From Streptomyces clavuligerus (GTDB lineage Bacteria > Actinomycetota > Actinomycetes > Streptomycetales > Streptomycetaceae): a stretch of DNA of 64,000 nucleotides. This document shows positions 1-7,396 of this stretch, piece by piece (the stretch's first letter is position 1; the number at the start of each line of letters is the position of its first letter). Made by a program: the position numbers and the translations under genes. The notes beneath the pieces were generated by a model. It had not been told where the DNA came from, did no database searches, and was given only the letters and a program-made list of their open reading frames with translations. The stretch covers positions 3,224,001-3,288,000 of the forward strand of contig NZ_CP027858.1 in assembly GCF_005519465.1 (NCBI RefSeq), written 5' to 3'.

Positions 1-493
1 CGCCGCGCGCACCAAGTCGTTCATCGGGATGATGAACAAGAAGGCCGCGGACCTGAAGCTGAAGAACACGAAGTTCGACTCCTTCGACGGCATATCGCCG
101 GGCGGTCAGAACTACACCACGCCGAGCGACCTGACGAAGCTCGCGAAGCACGCGTTCTCGAACCAGCTCTTCCGTGATGTGGTGAAGACCAGGACGTACC
201 ACGCCACCGCCACCGCAGCGAACGGCAAGAAGCGGTACTACACCTGGACCAACACCAACACCCTGCTGGGCTCCTACCAGGGCATGGTCGGCATCAAGAC
301 CGGCTCGGGCAGCAAGGCGGGCAAGTGCCTGGTCTTCGCCGCCACCCGGGGCTCCAAGACCTATATCGGTGTCGTCCTCAACGGCCCGGACCGCTTCCGG
401 GACGCCGAGAAGATGCTCAACCACGCCTTCGGGACGACGGGCGCGAAGTCCGTGAAGCTGCGGACGATGCCGGTCGACGCGCCGCGCGACTAG
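1..493 (+). CDS. D-alanyl-D-alanine carboxypeptidase (C-terminal part, cut by window edge)
   Basis: Low-molecular-weight penicillin-binding protein of the serine peptidase S11 family, which trims the terminal D-Ala from peptidoglycan stem peptides outside the membrane. Only the last ~163 residues are present; reading starts at base 2 and the true start lies to the left. The visible part begins in the region around MMNKKA and TTPSDL, typical of the PBP5-like fold, and contains the catalytic KTG triad in GIKTGSGSKAGK, followed by the CLVFAA strand. The SxxK and SxN motifs must lie upstream of the window. The gene ends at TAG 491-493, followed by a strong hairpin that separates it from the convergent bkd operon. 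Family assignment is firm; the exact paralogue cannot be decided from a fragment. Confidence 0.9.
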   Translation, partial: AARTKSFIGMMNKKAADLKLKNTKFDSFDGISPGGQNYTTPSDLTKLAKHAFSNQLFRDVVKTRTYHATATAANGKKRYYTWTNTNTLLGSYQGMVGIKTGSGSKAGKCLVFAATRGSKTYIGVVLNGPDRFRDAEKMLNHAFGTTGAKSVKLRTMPVDAPRD

Positions 494-520
494 CCCGCGC
501 GACGAGGTCCGGTGCGACGG

Positions 521-557
521 CCCGGGGCCGGGACACGTCCTGTGTCCCGGCCCCGGG
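521..557. terminator. Bidirectional hairpin terminator
   Basis: Perfect inverted repeat: 16-bp arms 521-536 and 542-557 with a 5-nt loop, between the convergent ends of the carboxypeptidase (493) and the first bkdC (585). There is no U tract on either side, as is common for Streptomyces terminators. Confidence 0.75.
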
Positions 558-584
558 TGCGTCCGACGGGATCCGCGCGGCGGA

Positions 585-2096
585 TCAGGTCCAGGTGATG
601 AGCCGCTTGGGCTGTTCGAGGACGGCGGCGGTGTCGGCGAGGACCCTGGAACCGAGTTCGCCGTCGACGAGCCGGTGGTCGAAGGAGAGGGCCAGCGTGG
701 TGACCTGGCGGGGCTTGACCTTCCCCTTGTGCACCCAGGGCCGGAGCCCGATCGCGCCGACCGCGAGGATCGCGGCCTCGCCCGGGTTGAGGATGGGGGT
801 GCCGGTGTCGATGCCGAAGACCCCGACATTGGTGATGGTGACGGTGCCGCCCTGCATGGCGGCGGGGGTGGTGCGGCCCTCGCGGGCGGTCGTGACCAGC
901 TCGGCGAGGTCCCCGGCCAGCTCGGGCAGGGTCCGGGTGTGCGCGTCCTTGATGTTCGGGACGAGCAGCCCGCGCGGGGTCGCGGCGGCGATGCCCAGGT
1001 TGACGTAGTGCTTGAGCACGATCTCCTGGCGGGCCTCGTCCCAGGAGGCGTTGATCCCCGGGTTGCGGCGGATCGCGAGCAGCAGCGCCCGGGCGATCAT
1101 CAGCAGCGGGTTGATCCGCACCCCGGCGAGGTCCGGATCGGACTTCAGCCCGTCGATGAGCTTCATCGTGCGGGTGACGTCGACGGTGATGAACTCGGTG
1201 ACATGCGGGGCGGTGAAGGCCGAGCCCACCATCGCCTGCGCGGTGGCCTTCCGCACCCCCTTGACCGGGACACGGGTCTCACGCGCACCGGCCGTCACCG
1301 CCGCCCCGGCCGTCACCGGCAGGTCGGCGGCCACCTCCGGCTCGGGGGCGGGGGCGGGGGCCGCGGCGGCGTGCACATCCTCGCGGGTGATGATCCCGTC
1401 CGGGCCGCTCGGCACCACCGTGGCCAGGTCCACGCCCAGATCCTTGGCCAGCTTGCGGACCGGCGGCTTGGCCAGCGGGCGCCCGCCGGCGGTGGGGACG
1501 CCGGGCGCAGCGGCCGGGGCGGCCGGGCCGTGCCCGTTCAGGCCGGACCCGCCATTCGGAACCACCCGTTCCGCAACCCCTCGTTCCGGAACCGACTGCT
1601 CCGGAACGGGCACCGCCACGGGAACGGGCGCGGGCACGGACGCCGGGGCTGACGCCGGGGCGGCCTGCGCGGACCCGGGCGCGGACGGCGCCTGCGCGGA
1701 CCCGGCGGCGGTCTGCTTGCGCGGGCGCCGCCGCGTCGACGACTCGGCCACGCCATAGCCGACGAGGACGGGCTGCCGCCCCTTCGGCGCCTGGCCGGTC
1801 TCAGCGGTCTCACCGGCGTCACCGGTCTCACCGGCCTCTTCGGCGGCGGCGGTCCCGCCCCCGGTGTCCACCGAGATGATCACCTGGCCGACGTCGACCG
1901 TCGTCCCCGCCGGAAAACGCAGCTCGTGCACGGTCCCGTCATAGGGGATCGGCAGCTCGACCGCCGCCTTCGCCGTCTCGACCTCGCAGACGACCTGTCC
2001 ATCGGTGACCGTGTCCCCGGGCTGCACATACCAGCTGAGGATCTCGGCCTCGGTCAACCCCTCGCCCACGTCGGGCATCTTGAAATCGCGGATCAC
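585..2096 (-). CDS. bkdC: Dihydrolipoamide acyltransferase (E2) of branched-chain 2-oxoacid dehydrogenase, copy 1
   Basis: E2 core of the branched-chain 2-oxoacid dehydrogenase, moving acyl groups from E1 to CoA and so supplying isobutyryl-, isovaleryl- and 2-methylbutyryl-CoA from Val/Leu/Ile. Length is 503 aa from a GTG preceded by GAGGAGGG; this ribosome site overlaps the stop codon of the upstream E1-beta gene (11 nt gap), so the two are translationally linked. A lipoyl domain (about 1-79) carries Lys43 in VETAKAAVE. A long Ala/Pro/Glu-rich linker contains repeated PERG/AERV-type segments. A peripheral subunit-binding domain follows (KPPVRKLAKDLGVDL, about 205-245). The catalytic domain ends in SFDHRLVDG, with His474 and Asp478 of the HxxxDG motif. 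It is the last gene of bkdA-B-C. The acyl specificity is inferred from E1 partners and from the second, similar operon in this window. Confidence 0.92.
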   Translation of the reverse strand: MIRDFKMPDVGEGLTEAEILSWYVQPGDTVTDGQVVCEVETAKAAVELPIPYDGTVHELRFPAGTTVDVGQVIISVDTGGGTAAAEEAGETGDAGETAETGQAPKGRQPVLVGYGVAESSTRRRPRKQTAAGSAQAPSAPGSAQAAPASAPASVPAPVPVAVPVPEQSVPERGVAERVVPNGGSGLNGHGPAAPAAAPGVPTAGGRPLAKPPVRKLAKDLGVDLATVVPSGPDGIITREDVHAAAAPAPAPEPEVAADLPVTAGAAVTAGARETRVPVKGVRKATAQAMVGSAFTAPHVTEFITVDVTRTMKLIDGLKSDPDLAGVRINPLLMIARALLLAIRRNPGINASWDEARQEIVLKHYVNLGIAAATPRGLLVPNIKDAHTRTLPELAGDLAELVTTAREGRTTPAAMQGGTVTITNVGVFGIDTGTPILNPGEAAILAVGAIGLRPWVHKGKVKPRQVTTLALSFDHRLVDGELGSRVLADTAAVLEQPKRLITWT

Positions 2097-2107
2097 AGCG
2101 GCCCTCC

Positions 2108-3088
2108 TCAGTACGCGAGCGAACGGTCGACGGCGTCCAGGACCCGGTCGAGTCCCGGCAGATACTCCTCCTCCAGCCGGGCCGGCGGATACGGCAGGTG
2201 GTAGCCGCCCACCCGCAGCACCGGGGCCTCCAGGTGGTAGAAGCACCGCTCCGTGATCCGCGCGGCGATCTCCGCGCCGGAGCCGAAGAACACCGGCGCC
2301 TCATGCACGACCACCAGCCGCCCGGTCCTCTCCACCGAACGCTGGACGGTGTCGAAGTCGAGCGGCGAGACAGAGCGCAGATCGACCACTTCCAGCGAGT
2401 GGCCCTCCTCCTCCGCGACCGCCGCGGCCTCCAGACAGACCTTCACCATGGGCCCGTACGCCACCAGCGTCACATCCGACCCCGCACGAAGCACCTCGGC
2501 GCGGTGCAGCGGACCGGGGATGGCCTCGGTGTCGACCTCGCCCTTGTCCCAATAGCGCCGCTTCGGCTCGAAAAAGATCACCGGATCGTCGCTCTGGATC
2601 GCCTGCTGAAGCATCCAGTACGCGTCGGACGGACTGGCGGGAGAGACCACCTTCAACCCGGCCACATGCGCGAACAGCGCCTCCGGCGACTCCGAGTGGT
2701 GCTCCACCGCGCCGATGCCACCCCCATAGGGGATACGGATCACGATCGGGAGCTTGACCGTGCCCAGCGCCCGCGCGTGCTGCTTCGCGAGCTGGGTGAC
2801 GATCTGGTCGTACGCCGGGAAGACGAACCCGTCGAACTGGATCTCCACCACCGGCCGGTAGCCGCGCAGGGCCAACCCGATCGCCGTGCCGACGATCCCC
2901 GACTCGGCGAGCGGGGTGTCGATCACCCGCTCCTCACCGAAGTCCTTCTGCAAGCCGTCCGTGATCCGGAAGACCCCGCCCAGCTTCCCCACGTCCTCGC
3001 CCATGACCAGGACCTTCGGGTCGGTCTCCAGGGCCTTGCGCAGGGACTCGTTCAGCGCCCTCGCGAGCGGCAGCTTCTGTACGGCCAT
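2108..3088 (-). CDS. bkdB: Branched-chain 2-oxoacid dehydrogenase E1 beta subunit, copy 1
   Basis: Beta subunit of the thiamine-diphosphate-dependent E1 decarboxylase. Length is 326 aa, usual for the family. It has the transketolase-type pyrimidine-binding region (VLVMGEDVGKLGGVF near the N terminus, then RVIDTPLAESGIVG and VEIQFDGFVFPAYDQI), and the C-terminal transketolase domain (DVTLVAYGPMV, then DLRSVSPLD). The GGGIGAVEHHSES stretch is typical of 2-oxoisovalerate rather than pyruvate dehydrogenases. ATG start follows GGGAGG and lies only 2 nt after the bkdA stop, so the operon is tightly coupled. The complex should share a lipoamide dehydrogenase encoded elsewhere; no E3 gene is present here. 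Confidence 0.93.
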   Translation of the reverse strand: MAVQKLPLARALNESLRKALETDPKVLVMGEDVGKLGGVFRITDGLQKDFGEERVIDTPLAESGIVGTAIGLALRGYRPVVEIQFDGFVFPAYDQIVTQLAKQHARALGTVKLPIVIRIPYGGGIGAVEHHSESPEALFAHVAGLKVVSPASPSDAYWMLQQAIQSDDPVIFFEPKRRYWDKGEVDTEAIPGPLHRAEVLRAGSDVTLVAYGPMVKVCLEAAAVAEEEGHSLEVVDLRSVSPLDFDTVQRSVERTGRLVVVHEAPVFFGSGAEIAARITERCFYHLEAPVLRVGGYHLPYPPARLEEEYLPGLDRVLDAVDRSLAY

Positions 3089-3090
3089 GG

Positions 3091-4269
3091 TCAGTTGCCT
3101 CCCTCGGCGTGAGCGCGGTCCCCGTCCGTCCCGTCGGCGAAGGACGCCTGGTACGCGGCGAACTGCGCGCGCTCCTCGTCCACCAGGGCGTGCCCGTCGG
3201 CGTAGACATGGTCGAACATCGTCAGACGGTCCGGTTCGGGCATGCTCCGCACGGCCTCACGGACCCGGCGGGCCAGCGTGTCGCTCTCCTCCTCCAGCGC
3301 GGCGAAGAAGGCGTCGTCCGCGTGGCCCTCCCCCACGAGCAGGGCGCGCAGCCGCAGGATGGGGTCCTTGGCCTCCCAGGCCGCCCGCTCCTCGTCATGG
3401 CGGTACCGGGTGGGATCGTCCGAGGTGGTGTGGGCACCCATCCGATAGGTGAACGCCTCCACCAGCGTCGGGCCCTCACCGCCCCGGGCCCGCTCCAGCG
3501 CCCACCGGGTCACCGCGAGCGTGGCCAGGACGTCATTGCCGTCGACCCGCACCCCGGGGAAGCCGTACCCCTCGGCCCGCCGGTAGATCGGCACCCGGCT
3601 CTGCCGCTCGGTCGGCTCCGAGATCGCCCACTGGTTGTTCTGGCAGAAGAAGACCACGGGGGCGTTGTAGACGGAGGCGAAGGTGAAGGCCTCGGCCACA
3701 TCGCCCTGGCTGGACGCGCCGTCGCCGAAGTAGGCGATCACGGCGGCGTCCGCCCCGTCCTTCGCGACCCCCATCGCGTACCCCGTCGCGTGCAGCGCCT
3801 GCGAGCCGATGACGATCGTGTACAGATGGAAGTTGTTGGTGGTGGGGTCCCAGCCACCGTGGTTCACACCCCGGAACATGCCCAGCAGATTGGCGGGGTC
3901 GACCCCGCGGCACCAGGCGACGCCGTGCTCACGGTAGGTGGGGAAGACATAGTCGTCGTCGCGGAGCGCCCGGCCGGAGCCGATCTGCGCGGCCTCCTGG
4001 CCCAGCAGCGAGGCCCACAGGCCCAGCTCGCCCTGGCGCTGGAGGGCGGTGGCCTCGGCGTCGAAGCGCCGGGTGAGGACCATGTCCCGGTACAGACCGC
4101 GCAGCTCCTCGCCGCTCAGGTCGATGCTGTGCTCGGGGTGCTCGATCCGCTTGCCCTCCGGTGACAGCAGTTGCACGAGCTGAGGCTCGGAACCCTGCGT
4201 CTTCTTCGCGGCGCTCACCCGTTTGCCGCCACGGCGCGGTTTGCGCGCGGCGGTGCTGTCCACGGTCAC
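3091..4269 (-). CDS. bkdA: Branched-chain 2-oxoacid dehydrogenase E1 alpha subunit, copy 1
   Basis: Alpha subunit of the E1 component, carrying the thiamine diphosphate site and catalysing decarboxylation of branched 2-oxo acids. The thiamine diphosphate motif runs from GDGASSQGD to FFCQNNQWAIS. HTTSDDPTRYR is the regulatory-loop-like segment near the C terminus. The start is taken as GTG 4269, which has GGAGGAGC about 8 nt upstream and yields 392 aa; the open frame runs farther up, but the extra residues are low-complexity and lack a ribosome site. The N-terminal ~40 residues (Lys/Arg rich, then VQLLSPEGKR) are longer than in E. coli-type E1. It is the first gene of bkdA-B-C and is divergent from a response regulator across a 351-bp intergenic region that probably holds both promoters. 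Confidence 0.92.
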   Translation of the reverse strand: MTVDSTAARKPRRGGKRVSAAKKTQGSEPQLVQLLSPEGKRIEHPEHSIDLSGEELRGLYRDMVLTRRFDAEATALQRQGELGLWASLLGQEAAQIGSGRALRDDDYVFPTYREHGVAWCRGVDPANLLGMFRGVNHGGWDPTTNNFHLYTIVIGSQALHATGYAMGVAKDGADAAVIAYFGDGASSQGDVAEAFTFASVYNAPVVFFCQNNQWAISEPTERQSRVPIYRRAEGYGFPGVRVDGNDVLATLAVTRWALERARGGEGPTLVEAFTYRMGAHTTSDDPTRYRHDEERAAWEAKDPILRLRALLVGEGHADDAFFAALEEESDTLARRVREAVRSMPEPDRLTMFDHVYADGHALVDEERAQFAAYQASFADGTDGDRAHAEGGN

Positions 4270-4620
4270 GTGCGTGCTCCTCCGTCGGTCCGGTCCCCCG
4301 GGGTCGCCGGGAGCCTGGGTGTACCCCTGTCCGAGAACGTTGTCCGGAGCAGGGGGAGGCTCGTCCGTCCTCACCCGGCGCACGGGGTGGGTGTCCGGAA
4401 GGGGACGGGCGTGACAGGTGCCCCCGACGAAGCCCTGTCAAAAGCACGTTACCCAGAACGAACCATTCCTGCGAAACCCCTATTGACCTGGGATTTTGCT
4501 TGGATTTCCAAGTAAATCCAGAAAAAGGGGAACATCACTGGTCAGGCACTGGTCACGGCCTTGCGGGTTGCCGAAGACACGGGCAACCTATCTCGGCCAC
4601 CCCGGGCACGGGAAGGGCTG
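4270..4620. promoter_or_regulatory. Divergent intergenic region with nested inverted repeats (4499-4520)
   Basis: This gene-free stretch lies between bkdA (minus) and the DevR-like regulator (plus). Its right half is AT-richer than anything nearby. Two overlapping perfect palindromes are seen: CTTGG-ATTT-CCAAG (4499-4512), and TGGATTT (4501-4507) with AAATCCA (4514-4520) separated by 6 nt. A TTGACC (4483-4488) could be a -35 element for the plus-strand gene. These repeats would suit a dimeric repressor or the response regulator itself, but they do not match the known DevR box. The role is inference. Confidence 0.45.
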
Positions 4621-5304
4621 GTGTGTGAGACTGCATTCGTGCGTGAAGAAGGAAAAATCACCGTATTCCTGCTGGATGATCACGAAGTGGTCCGGCGCGG
4701 AGTTCATGAGCTGCTTTCCGTCGAGGACGATATCGAGGTCGTCGGCGAGGCGGGGACGGCCGAGGACGCCATGGTCAGGATTCCGGCCACCCGCCCCGAT
4801 GTGGCGGTGCTCGACGTGCGGCTGCCGGACGGCAGCGGGGTGGAGGTCTGCCGGGAGATCCGTTCCCGGGACGAGAACATCAAATGCCTGATGCTGACCT
4901 CGTTCGCCGACGACGAGGCGCTGTTCGACGCGATCATGGCCGGGGCCTCGGGATATGTCCTCAAAGCGATCCGGGGCAACGAGCTGCTGACGGCGGTACG
5001 GGAGGTGGCGGCCGGAAAGTCGCTTCTCGACCCGGTGGCGACGGCACGGGTACTGGCGCGGCTGCGGGACGGCAACAACCCCAAGGGCGACGACAAGCTG
5101 GCCGCGCTGACCGATCAGGAGCGCCGCATCCTCGATCTGATCGGGGAGGGCCTGACCAATCGGGCCATCGGCGAACGACTGCATCTCGCCGAGAAAACGA
5201 TCAAGAACTATGTCTCCAGTCTGCTCTCGAAACTGGGGATGGAGCGACGGTCGCAGGCGGCGGCGTTCGTGGCCCGGATGCAGGCGGAGCGCCAGCACCA
5301 CTGA
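4621..5304 (+). CDS. Orphan NarL/FixJ-type response regulator, DevR/DosR-like
   Basis: Cytoplasmic DNA-binding response regulator. The receiver domain starts with the acidic pair in FLLDDHEVV, with phospho-acceptor Asp65 in VLDVRLPDG and the conserved Lys in GYVLKAI. The C-terminal LuxR-type helix-turn-helix has LTDQERRILDLIGEGLTN, and its recognition helix includes AEKTIKNYVS and LGMERR. Both halves resemble mycobacterial DevR/DosR (dormancy, hypoxia and NO response) closely enough, from memory, to suggest an orthologue; DosR-type regulators respond to haem sensor kinases. No kinase gene is adjacent. Start is uncertain: GTG 4621 (GGAAGGG just upstream, 227 aa) is used; GTG 4639 (221 aa) is an alternative. 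The next gene, a flavin/F420-type split-barrel protein, is a kind of gene often found in DosR regulons. That functional link is inference. Confidence 0.82.
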   Translation: MCETAFVREEGKITVFLLDDHEVVRRGVHELLSVEDDIEVVGEAGTAEDAMVRIPATRPDVAVLDVRLPDGSGVEVCREIRSRDENIKCLMLTSFADDEALFDAIMAGASGYVLKAIRGNELLTAVREVAAGKSLLDPVATARVLARLRDGNNPKGDDKLAALTDQERRILDLIGEGLTNRAIGERLHLAEKTIKNYVSSLLSKLGMERRSQAAAFVARMQAERQHH

Positions 5305-5521
5305 GGTCCCGGCGGACAGGACGGGCGACGGGGTGCCCCGGCGGGCGGCCGGGGTCGGCCATGGGGGCGAGGGCTCGCGGGGCAGCGGGGGCAGCGGTCG
5401 GCCAAGGGGCCGGGGAGGGTTCGGGAGGCGGCGGGGGCCGGGGTACACCGGGACTTATGTCCCGCTGACCAGGGGCTGCCGCCCCTTTACCCGGAGCGGC
5501 GACGGGCCGAGAGTGGTGCCC

Positions 5522-6079
5522 ATGCCCACCGAGGAACTGTGCGCCGCCGCCCCGCTCGCGCCCGCCACCGCGCCCGCGGCCCCCGTGGCGACCGCGGCCT
5601 CCGCCCCGCCCGCGGCCCCCGGCGCGCCCCCGGCACCCGCAGCACCCGCCGCGACCGCCGCGACCCCCCTGGAGCAGCACGGCGTACGGCTGCTCGACGG
5701 CGTCTCGTACGGCCGGCTCGCGACCAGCATGCGCGCCATGCCCTTCGTGGCCCCCGCCCGGCACATCGTGCGCGACGACCGCTCCGTCGTCCTCCGGATG
5801 CACCGGGGCTTCGGCTATCACCGCGCGTGCAACGGCAGTGTGGTGGCGTACGGCGCGGACAACTTCCACTCCGGCGGACGGGACATGTGGTCCGTGCAGT
5901 TCACGGGCATGGCGGAGATCGTCTGCCCGACGGAGGAGGACCTCCGGCGGTTCGGCGACGAGCCCCTGCACGCGGACGGTGAGCGCTTCGAGCCGGTCTA
6001 TATGCGGATAGAACCTCAGTTCGTCACCGTCCACACCCTGGATTATCGCGAAGAGCAGCACAACCGACACTCTGAGTGA
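5522..6079 (+). CDS. Pyridoxamine 5'-phosphate oxidase-like (split-barrel flavin) protein
   Basis: Likely a small flavin- or F420-binding reductase/oxidase of the PNPOx-like split-barrel family. Residues 1-50 are an Ala/Pro-rich, probably disordered, leader. The fold begins at HGVRLLDGVSYGRLATSMR and continues through HIVRDDRSVVLRMH, VVAYGADNF and WSVQFTGMAEIV, the alternating beta-strand pattern of this family. The true PdxH substrate residues are not evident, so vitamin B6 synthesis is not claimed. Start ATG 5522 lacks a strong ribosome site; GTG 5516 and GTG 5513 are in-frame alternatives. It sits 217 bp after the DevR-like regulator on the same strand. Family is moderately sure, substrate unknown. 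Confidence 0.72.
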   Translation: MPTEELCAAAPLAPATAPAAPVATAASAPPAAPGAPPAPAAPAATAATPLEQHGVRLLDGVSYGRLATSMRAMPFVAPARHIVRDDRSVVLRMHRGFGYHRACNGSVVAYGADNFHSGGRDMWSVQFTGMAEIVCPTEEDLRRFGDEPLHADGERFEPVYMRIEPQFVTVHTLDYREEQHNRHSE

Positions 6080-6094
6080 TCTATCATTTGGTAA

Positions 6095-7180
6095 GTGCCG
6101 CGCTCATCTGTCACCGCGCCGCCGGTTGGTGCCCTGCTGCGCCGCTACGAGGACCCGGGTGAACCGCTCTCCTGTGAGCGGGTCTCCGAAGGGCTCCTCA
6201 ATCGCGGCTACCGCCTCTCCACCACCCGTGGCGCGTACTTCCTGAAACATCATCTCGACGGCGATCGGGAGGTCATCGCCCGTCAGCACCGCGCCACCCA
6301 GCGCCTTCAGGCGCTCGGGGTCCCCGTCGCTCCGCCGGTCGCGGACGCGCACGGGGAGACGGTCGCGGTCATCGGCGACCGCTGCTACGCCCTCCATCCC
6401 TGGGTCGAGGGGCGCCATCGCGACGGCGCCCAGCTCTCCAGCCGCCAGTCCCGCCGTCTGGGGTCGCTTCTCGGACTGGTCCATACCTGTCTGGAACGGG
6501 TGATGCACCAGGCGGAGCCGCCCACGATCCCCCGGCCCCGCTCCCGGCCGCCCGCCCCGCCCTCCCCCCGGCGCTACACCCGTCAGTACGCCCCCCAGCA
6601 CTCCCGCCCGTACGACAGCGCCGACCCCACGGAGACCTTCGCCCTCATCGACGAACTGCTCGCCCTGGCCCGGGGCTCCCGGCCGCACGACACCTTCGAC
6701 ACCCTCGCCGAGCACCGGCTGCTGGAGCGCAGGGCGCTGCTGGAGCGGTACGCGGACCGCAGACCGCCCCCGGCCAAGGCGGGCGGCTGGGTGCACGGGG
6801 ACTTCCACCCGCTGAATCTGCTCTACCGGGGCACCGAGCCGGCCGCAATCGTGGACTGGGACCGCTTAGGCGTCCAGCCCCGCGCGGAGGAGGCCGTCCG
6901 GGCCGCCGCGATCTTCTTCCTGCGCCCGGCCGGGGTGCTGGAGCTGCCGAAGGTCCGCGCCTACGCACGGGCCTACCGCCGGGCGGCGGGCGCCGACGCC
7001 GGGGAGATGGCGGCGGCCGTGCACCGGGTCTGGTGGGAGCGGCTCAACGACTTCTGGATACTGCGCTGGCGCTATCAGCTGCACGACCGCAGGGCCGACC
7101 CGCAGTTCGCAGCGGTGTCGGCCCTGGTGGTGTGGTGGACGAGGGAGTACGAGGCGGTGCACGCGGCCTTCACGGCCTGA
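6095..7180 (+). CDS. Aminoglycoside phosphotransferase/choline kinase-family protein with a TTA codon
   Basis: Kinase-like phosphotransferase of the APH superfamily, which phosphorylates a small molecule with ATP. It is 361 aa from GTG 6095; no good ribosome site is visible. The N lobe (GLLNRGYRLSTTRGAYFLKH) carries the ATP-binding Lys in FLKHH. The catalytic loop is HGDFHPLNLLY, with Asp236 as base and Asn241 as metal ligand, and the metal-binding Asp254 follows in VDWDR. A Pro/Arg-rich insert of about 35 residues lies before the C lobe. Residue 258, a Leu four positions after Asp254, is encoded by TTA (6866-6868), the rare codon read only by the bldA tRNA in Streptomyces; this is the only in-frame TTA I noticed in the window. 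The substrate is unknown; antibiotic resistance should not be assumed. Confidence 0.8.
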   Translation: MPRSSVTAPPVGALLRRYEDPGEPLSCERVSEGLLNRGYRLSTTRGAYFLKHHLDGDREVIARQHRATQRLQALGVPVAPPVADAHGETVAVIGDRCYALHPWVEGRHRDGAQLSSRQSRRLGSLLGLVHTCLERVMHQAEPPTIPRPRSRPPAPPSPRRYTRQYAPQHSRPYDSADPTETFALIDELLALARGSRPHDTFDTLAEHRLLERRALLERYADRRPPPAKAGGWVHGDFHPLNLLYRGTEPAAIVDWDRLGVQPRAEEAVRAAAIFFLRPAGVLELPKVRAYARAYRRAAGADAGEMAAAVHRVWWERLNDFWILRWRYQLHDRRADPQFAAVSALVVWWTREYEAVHAAFTA

Positions 7181-7302
7181 ACGGCCGGTCCCCGCCGGGG
7201 CCGTGGGCGGTCGGAGCCCCGGGGCCCGGCGCCACGGGCACCACGGGCACCGGGGCAGACGGGCGAGGCGGACGCCGGGCGGCACGGGCCCGGACAGCAC
7301 GA

Positions 7303-7337
7303 CGGGCCCCGGCCGGAGGAGTCCGGCACGGGGCCCG
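7303..7337. terminator. Bidirectional hairpin terminator
   Basis: Inverted repeat: arms 7303-7316 and 7323-7337, 14 bp with a single bulged A (7328) and a 6-nt loop. It lies between the convergent ends of the phosphotransferase and the minus-strand Ser/Thr kinase. Confidence 0.65.
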
Positions 7338-7396
7338 CGGAACGTGTGCGTCCAGGCGGCGGTGCGCCCGGGGAACGGCGGTGGAGCGGCGGTGGC

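Noticed and set aside
6095..7180. Aminoglycoside resistance gene
   Set aside because: Only the general kinase fold is visible; no substrate-specific motif supports resistance.
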